This document shows, piece after piece, positions 61,301-64,000 of a DNA stretch of 64,000 nucleotides. The DNA lies in NCBI GenBank assembly GCA_023387375.1, contig JAEWIE010000003.1, positions 1-64,000 of the forward strand, written 5' to 3'. The notes beneath the pieces were generated by a model. It made no database searches, was not told the origin of the DNA, and saw only the letters and a program-made list of their open reading frames with translations. Made by a program: the position numbers and the translations under genes. This DNA is from Bacteroidota bacterium (GTDB taxonomy: Bacteria; Bacteroidota; Bacteroidia; Flavobacteriales; Weeksellaceae). The number at the start of each line of letters is the position of its first letter. Positions within the stretch are counted from its first letter, which is position 1.

Positions 61301-62350
61301 ATGAAAAAATATTCAATTTTCCTTATCGCACTACTAAGTCTTAGCGCGTGCAAAAAAGAAAACCAAACTTCCACTACAAATACGCTAACCGATAGCCTTG
61401 CACCTAAGGGGACCGCTATGGATTCTACTGCGGTATTAGGCGGTGTAGCCGCTGGACCAGCCATTTCAGAAAAAGACGGCGTTTATACGCAAAATTTTAA
61501 TTTAACGGTAGGCGAAACCTACCCTCTTACAACCTACCAAAGAAACCTACAATCCGTAGTAGGACCCGACGGTAAGACCCAAAAAGCCTCTAGCAATTCG
61601 ACAGACGAAATGAGCTTTACCGTAAATGATTTTAAAGACGGAATATATGACCTTACGATTAACCTCATTGGCAAAACCAATTCTCAAACCGTGGACGGGA
61701 AAACAATCAGCGTCGATACAAAGGGAAAAGAACCTCAAGATCCGCAGCTAAAGATGATGTGGCATATGAACCGCGCTCTTACGGGAAACAAACTTCAAAT
61801 GAAGATGAATTCAAAAGGAGACGTTCTATCCATTACGGGCTTTGATCCTATTTATAAGAAAATTACAACGGCAGCTACAACCCTTATCAAAGACGAGGGA
61901 CAAAAACAGGAATTTCTTAAAGGCTTCAAAGCAAGCTTTAATGAAAACACCATTAAAGAGCAGTTTACTAAAAACTTAATGGTTCTTCCAAAAGCGGGCG
62001 CGAAAATGGGACAAAAATGGAGTGAGACGGAAAACGCTTCTCAAGATGGATCCGTGAAACTAACCACCCATTACACCCTTGAAAAAGTAGACAATGGAAT
62101 CGTGACGATTAAAGTGACGGGCGGTATTCCCAAAAAATCTGATAAGAAAACAAATGAGGGAGTCACTAACACAATCTCCTCTGAGCTTTCGCAAAGTGGA
62201 AGCGTAAAACTGGATCAGGCCACAGGTTGGATCAAAAACCAAAACGTGAGCATTAAATCAACGCAAAGCCAAACACTTTCGGATGGAAAACAAAGCGAGA
62301 CGATGAAAAGCGAATCGACTTCCACCATTATTGTCAACCCTGAAAAATAA
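61301..62350 (+). CDS. DUF6263-like lipoprotein
   Basis: 349 aa. Lipoprotein signal ends in LLSLSAC (Cys17), followed by a Ser/Thr-rich linker. The mature part is beta-rich with repeated strand patterns (QNFNLTVGETYPLTTYQ, TVNDFKDGIYDLTINLIGK, VDNGIVTIKVTGG), in line with envelope proteins of unknown function in this phylum. It begins 25 nt after rlmB and ends 14 nt before the next small gene, so it is probably in the same operon. Confidence 0.82.
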   Translation: MKKYSIFLIALLSLSACKKENQTSTTNTLTDSLAPKGTAMDSTAVLGGVAAGPAISEKDGVYTQNFNLTVGETYPLTTYQRNLQSVVGPDGKTQKASSNSTDEMSFTVNDFKDGIYDLTINLIGKTNSQTVDGKTISVDTKGKEPQDPQLKMMWHMNRALTGNKLQMKMNSKGDVLSITGFDPIYKKITTAATTLIKDEGQKQEFLKGFKASFNENTIKEQFTKNLMVLPKAGAKMGQKWSETENASQDGSVKLTTHYTLEKVDNGIVTIKVTGGIPKKSDKKTNEGVTNTISSELSQSGSVKLDQATGWIKNQNVSIKSTQSQTLSDGKQSETMKSESTSTIIVNPEK

Positions 62351-62364
62351 AGATTTTTAACTCC

Positions 62365-62580
62365 ATGAAATTCATCCTTCTTACCATACTCTCCACAATT
62401 ATCATTTTCTTTGTGTGGAATATTTTAAAGAGACTCTTTTTTAACAAGTTCTATCAATTTCCGAGTCCAAAAAAGAGTACAGAGACTCCGAAAGACCAAG
62501 TAAAGTCCAATTTAAAATGGGACGCTGAAACGGTGGAGTATGAAGAGATAAACGAAAAAACAAATGGCCAAAAAGACTAA
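62365..62580 (+). CDS. Small DUF4834-like membrane protein
   Basis: 71 aa. One N-terminal membrane helix (about 4-21, MKFILLTILSTIIIFFVWN), then a basic segment and an acidic, Glu-rich tail. This layout fits DUF4834 proteins of Bacteroidota, of unknown function. It overlaps the next gene (yfhO-like) by 17 nt. Confidence 0.75.
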   Translation: MKFILLTILSTIIIFFVWNILKRLFFNKFYQFPSPKKSTETPKDQVKSNLKWDAETVEYEEINEKTNGQKD

Positions 62581-64000
62581 TCTCCTCTTTGTTATTATTT
62601 CCTTAGGGATCCTTCTTTTGATCTCTCTATTGTACCTTTCGCCTGTTCTTACAGGCAAAAGTATTATTCAGCCTGATATTGTGCATTACAAAGGAGGCGC
62701 AAATGAACTTCTCGACTACCGAGATGTCCACGGAAAGGAAACCTATTGGAGTGATGCCATGTTTGGAGGAATGCCCACCTATCAATCGGGAGCGCAATTT
62801 CGAGGTGATTTAATAAAGCAGGTGGATTATGCCCTGCAAGTTTTGCCTAGGCCAGCCAATTATATTTTCCTTCTGATGGCCGGGTTCTTTATGCTTGGCT
62901 ATGTCGTCACCAAAAGCTGGAAATACGCTCTTTTAGGGGCTACCTTCTTTGGTCTTTCCACTTATTTTTACATTATTATTGCGGCGGGGCACAATGGTAA
63001 AGTGCATACCCTAGCCTATTTTGCACCGCTACTCGCGGGAATTCTTTTGGTATACATCCGAAAGAAGTATCTTCTTGGATTTGTCCTAACGACTCTTTTC
63101 ATGGGGCTGCAAATTTCGGCGAACCACCCGCAAATGACTTACTATCTTTTTTTAGCGCTAGGATTCCTCTTTCTATCCGAACTCTATCGAGCCATCAAAG
63201 ACAAAACGAGACTTCGTCACTTTTTAGTAAGTTCAGGAATCTTGGCTCTTGCCTTTGTCTTAGGAGTGGGAATGAATTCCCAAAGGCTTTTAGCCAATGC
63301 TGAATTCGTTCAAGAAACCACTCGAGGAAAACAAATCCTTGACAACGCAAATCAATCAAGCGCAAAATCAGGTCTCGACAAAGGATCCATTACGATGTGG
63401 AGCTATGGAAAACTAGAGACCTTAAACCTCTTTATTCCGCGTCTTATGGGCGGGGCAAGTAACGAAGAGGGATCCGATAAAATTATGGAAGGCTTTCAGT
63501 CTTTGGTCCAAGAAAACGTACAGAGTCAGGCGCAGTGGGAGCGAATCTCTCAAGGTCTTAGTAGTTTAACCTATTGGGGTGAGCAGCCGGGAACCTCGGG
63601 TCCTGCTTACCAAGGCGCAGTGGTCGTATTCTTAGCGATTCTTGGGTTTTTCTTTGTAAAGAATAAGTACAAATACTGGATCCTTGGGGCGAGTATTCTT
63701 ACCATTTTACTCGCATGGGGACATAACTTCTCTCTACTCACAAACTTTTTCATTGATTATATTCCTCTGTACAATAAGTTTAGAGCTCCTTCTTCCATTT
63801 TAGTGGTGGTGGAACTTCTTTTCCCACTAGTCGCCATTTTAGGACTCTATCAGTTTTTTCAAAATGAGAAATTGTCCTTAGAAAAGAAACAGAAAACACT
63901 TTTGCGCGTAAGTGGAGCGGTTATACTCTTTTTAATCCTCCTTCTCGTCGGTGGAAAATCTCTTTTAGGCTTCTATACGCCTAGCGAAAAGACTTACCTT
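62564..64000 (+). CDS. YfhO-family membrane protein (3' end beyond window)
   Basis: Open from the ATG at 62564 to the window edge, 479 codons seen. Strongly hydrophobic with many membrane helices (IISLGILLLISLLYLSPVL, FLLMAGFFMLGYVV, then repeated segments) and the family motif SDAMFGGMPTYQSG. The long extracytoplasmic loop around 245-330 (TMWSYGKLETLNLFIPRLMGG) and the FRAPSS region recall YfhO, a GT-C-like integral membrane family implicated in lipoteichoic-acid glycosylation in Firmicutes. The role in Bacteroidota is unknown. Overlaps the DUF4834-like gene by 17 nt. Confidence 0.88.
   Translation, partial: MAKKTNLLFVIISLGILLLISLLYLSPVLTGKSIIQPDIVHYKGGANELLDYRDVHGKETYWSDAMFGGMPTYQSGAQFRGDLIKQVDYALQVLPRPANYIFLLMAGFFMLGYVVTKSWKYALLGATFFGLSTYFYIIIAAGHNGKVHTLAYFAPLLAGILLVYIRKKYLLGFVLTTLFMGLQISANHPQMTYYLFLALGFLFLSELYRAIKDKTRLRHFLVSSGILALAFVLGVGMNSQRLLANAEFVQETTRGKQILDNANQSSAKSGLDKGSITMWSYGKLETLNLFIPRLMGGASNEEGSDKIMEGFQSLVQENVQSQAQWERISQGLSSLTYWGEQPGTSGPAYQGAVVVFLAILGFFFVKNKYKYWILGASILTILLAWGHNFSLLTNFFIDYIPLYNKFRAPSSILVVVELLFPLVAILGLYQFFQNEKLSLEKKQKTLLRVSGAVILFLILLLVGGKSLLGFYTPSEKTYL

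Noticed and set aside
1..64000. tRNA, rRNA, CRISPR, IS or prophage features
   Set aside because: All gaps longer than about 70 nt were read on both strands; no T-loop-type tRNA signature, repeat array, transposase or integrase was seen.

Overview
The window reads as chromosomal DNA from a member of the Bacteroidota, most likely class Flavobacteriia (order Flavobacteriales). The reasons are: a SusC/SusD outer-membrane pair, an S46 dipeptidyl-peptidase, a mevalonate-pathway decarboxylase, a complete Bat aerotolerance cluster, a DnaE polymerase with a fused N-terminal proofreading domain, and many TAnnTTTG-type -7 promoter boxes just upstream of start codons with no regular Shine-Dalgarno sequences. 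G+C looks like roughly 40% by eye. The genus cannot be fixed from the sequence alone. No tRNA, rRNA, IS element, prophage or CRISPR array was recognised, so this is mostly core chromosome with a few accessory-looking stretches.

Layout. 1-3563: C-truncated dnaE (-). 3803-5878: fused E1 of a branched-chain 2-oxoacid dehydrogenase (+), then an uncharacterised 602-aa cysteine-containing protein (-). 8150-10888: aconitase. 10985-17772: a four-gene minus-strand operon (susC, susD, glycerophosphodiester phosphodiesterase, calcineurin-like phosphoesterase) that looks like an uptake and processing locus for organic phosphodiesters. 18209-23299: ligA behind a structured leader, a DPP11-type peptidase and a YceI lipoprotein. 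23476-30109: M13 peptidase, CinA, Dps, dienelactone-hydrolase-like lipoprotein, lipA and an ECF sigma factor. 30354-33268: tyrS and two esterases. 33265-41999 (mostly -): purE/purK, mvaD, an acyl-CoA synthetase/reductase pair, an alpha/beta hydrolase, pdxJ and a YbdG-like mechanosensitive channel. 42069-46540: DUF456 protein, a lipoprotein, ung, mutS2 and an HD nucleotidase. 46909-51277: PadR regulator with a PspC protein, a possible 20-aa amphipathic peptide gene, an acyltransferase, a hotdog thioesterase and isochorismate synthase. 51274-59537 (-): a small membrane protein, MarC, then the seven-gene moxR-bat operon. 60018-64000 (+): DinB-like protein, rlmB, a lipoprotein, a small DUF4834-like protein and a 3'-truncated YfhO membrane protein.

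The genes mainly serve housekeeping (replication, repair, tRNA charging, purines, PLP, menaquinone, isoprenoids), envelope nutrition (SusCD locus, S46 and M13 peptidases) and stress (Dps, Bat, MscS, PspC). The observations most worth checking are the 20-aa amphipathic ORF followed by a perfect terminator, the tandem hairpins before ligA, mutually exclusive hairpins before the E1 gene, the phosphodiester SusCD locus, the uncharacterised 602-aa protein, and several genes whose -7 box lies so close to the start codon that leaderless mRNA is predicted.
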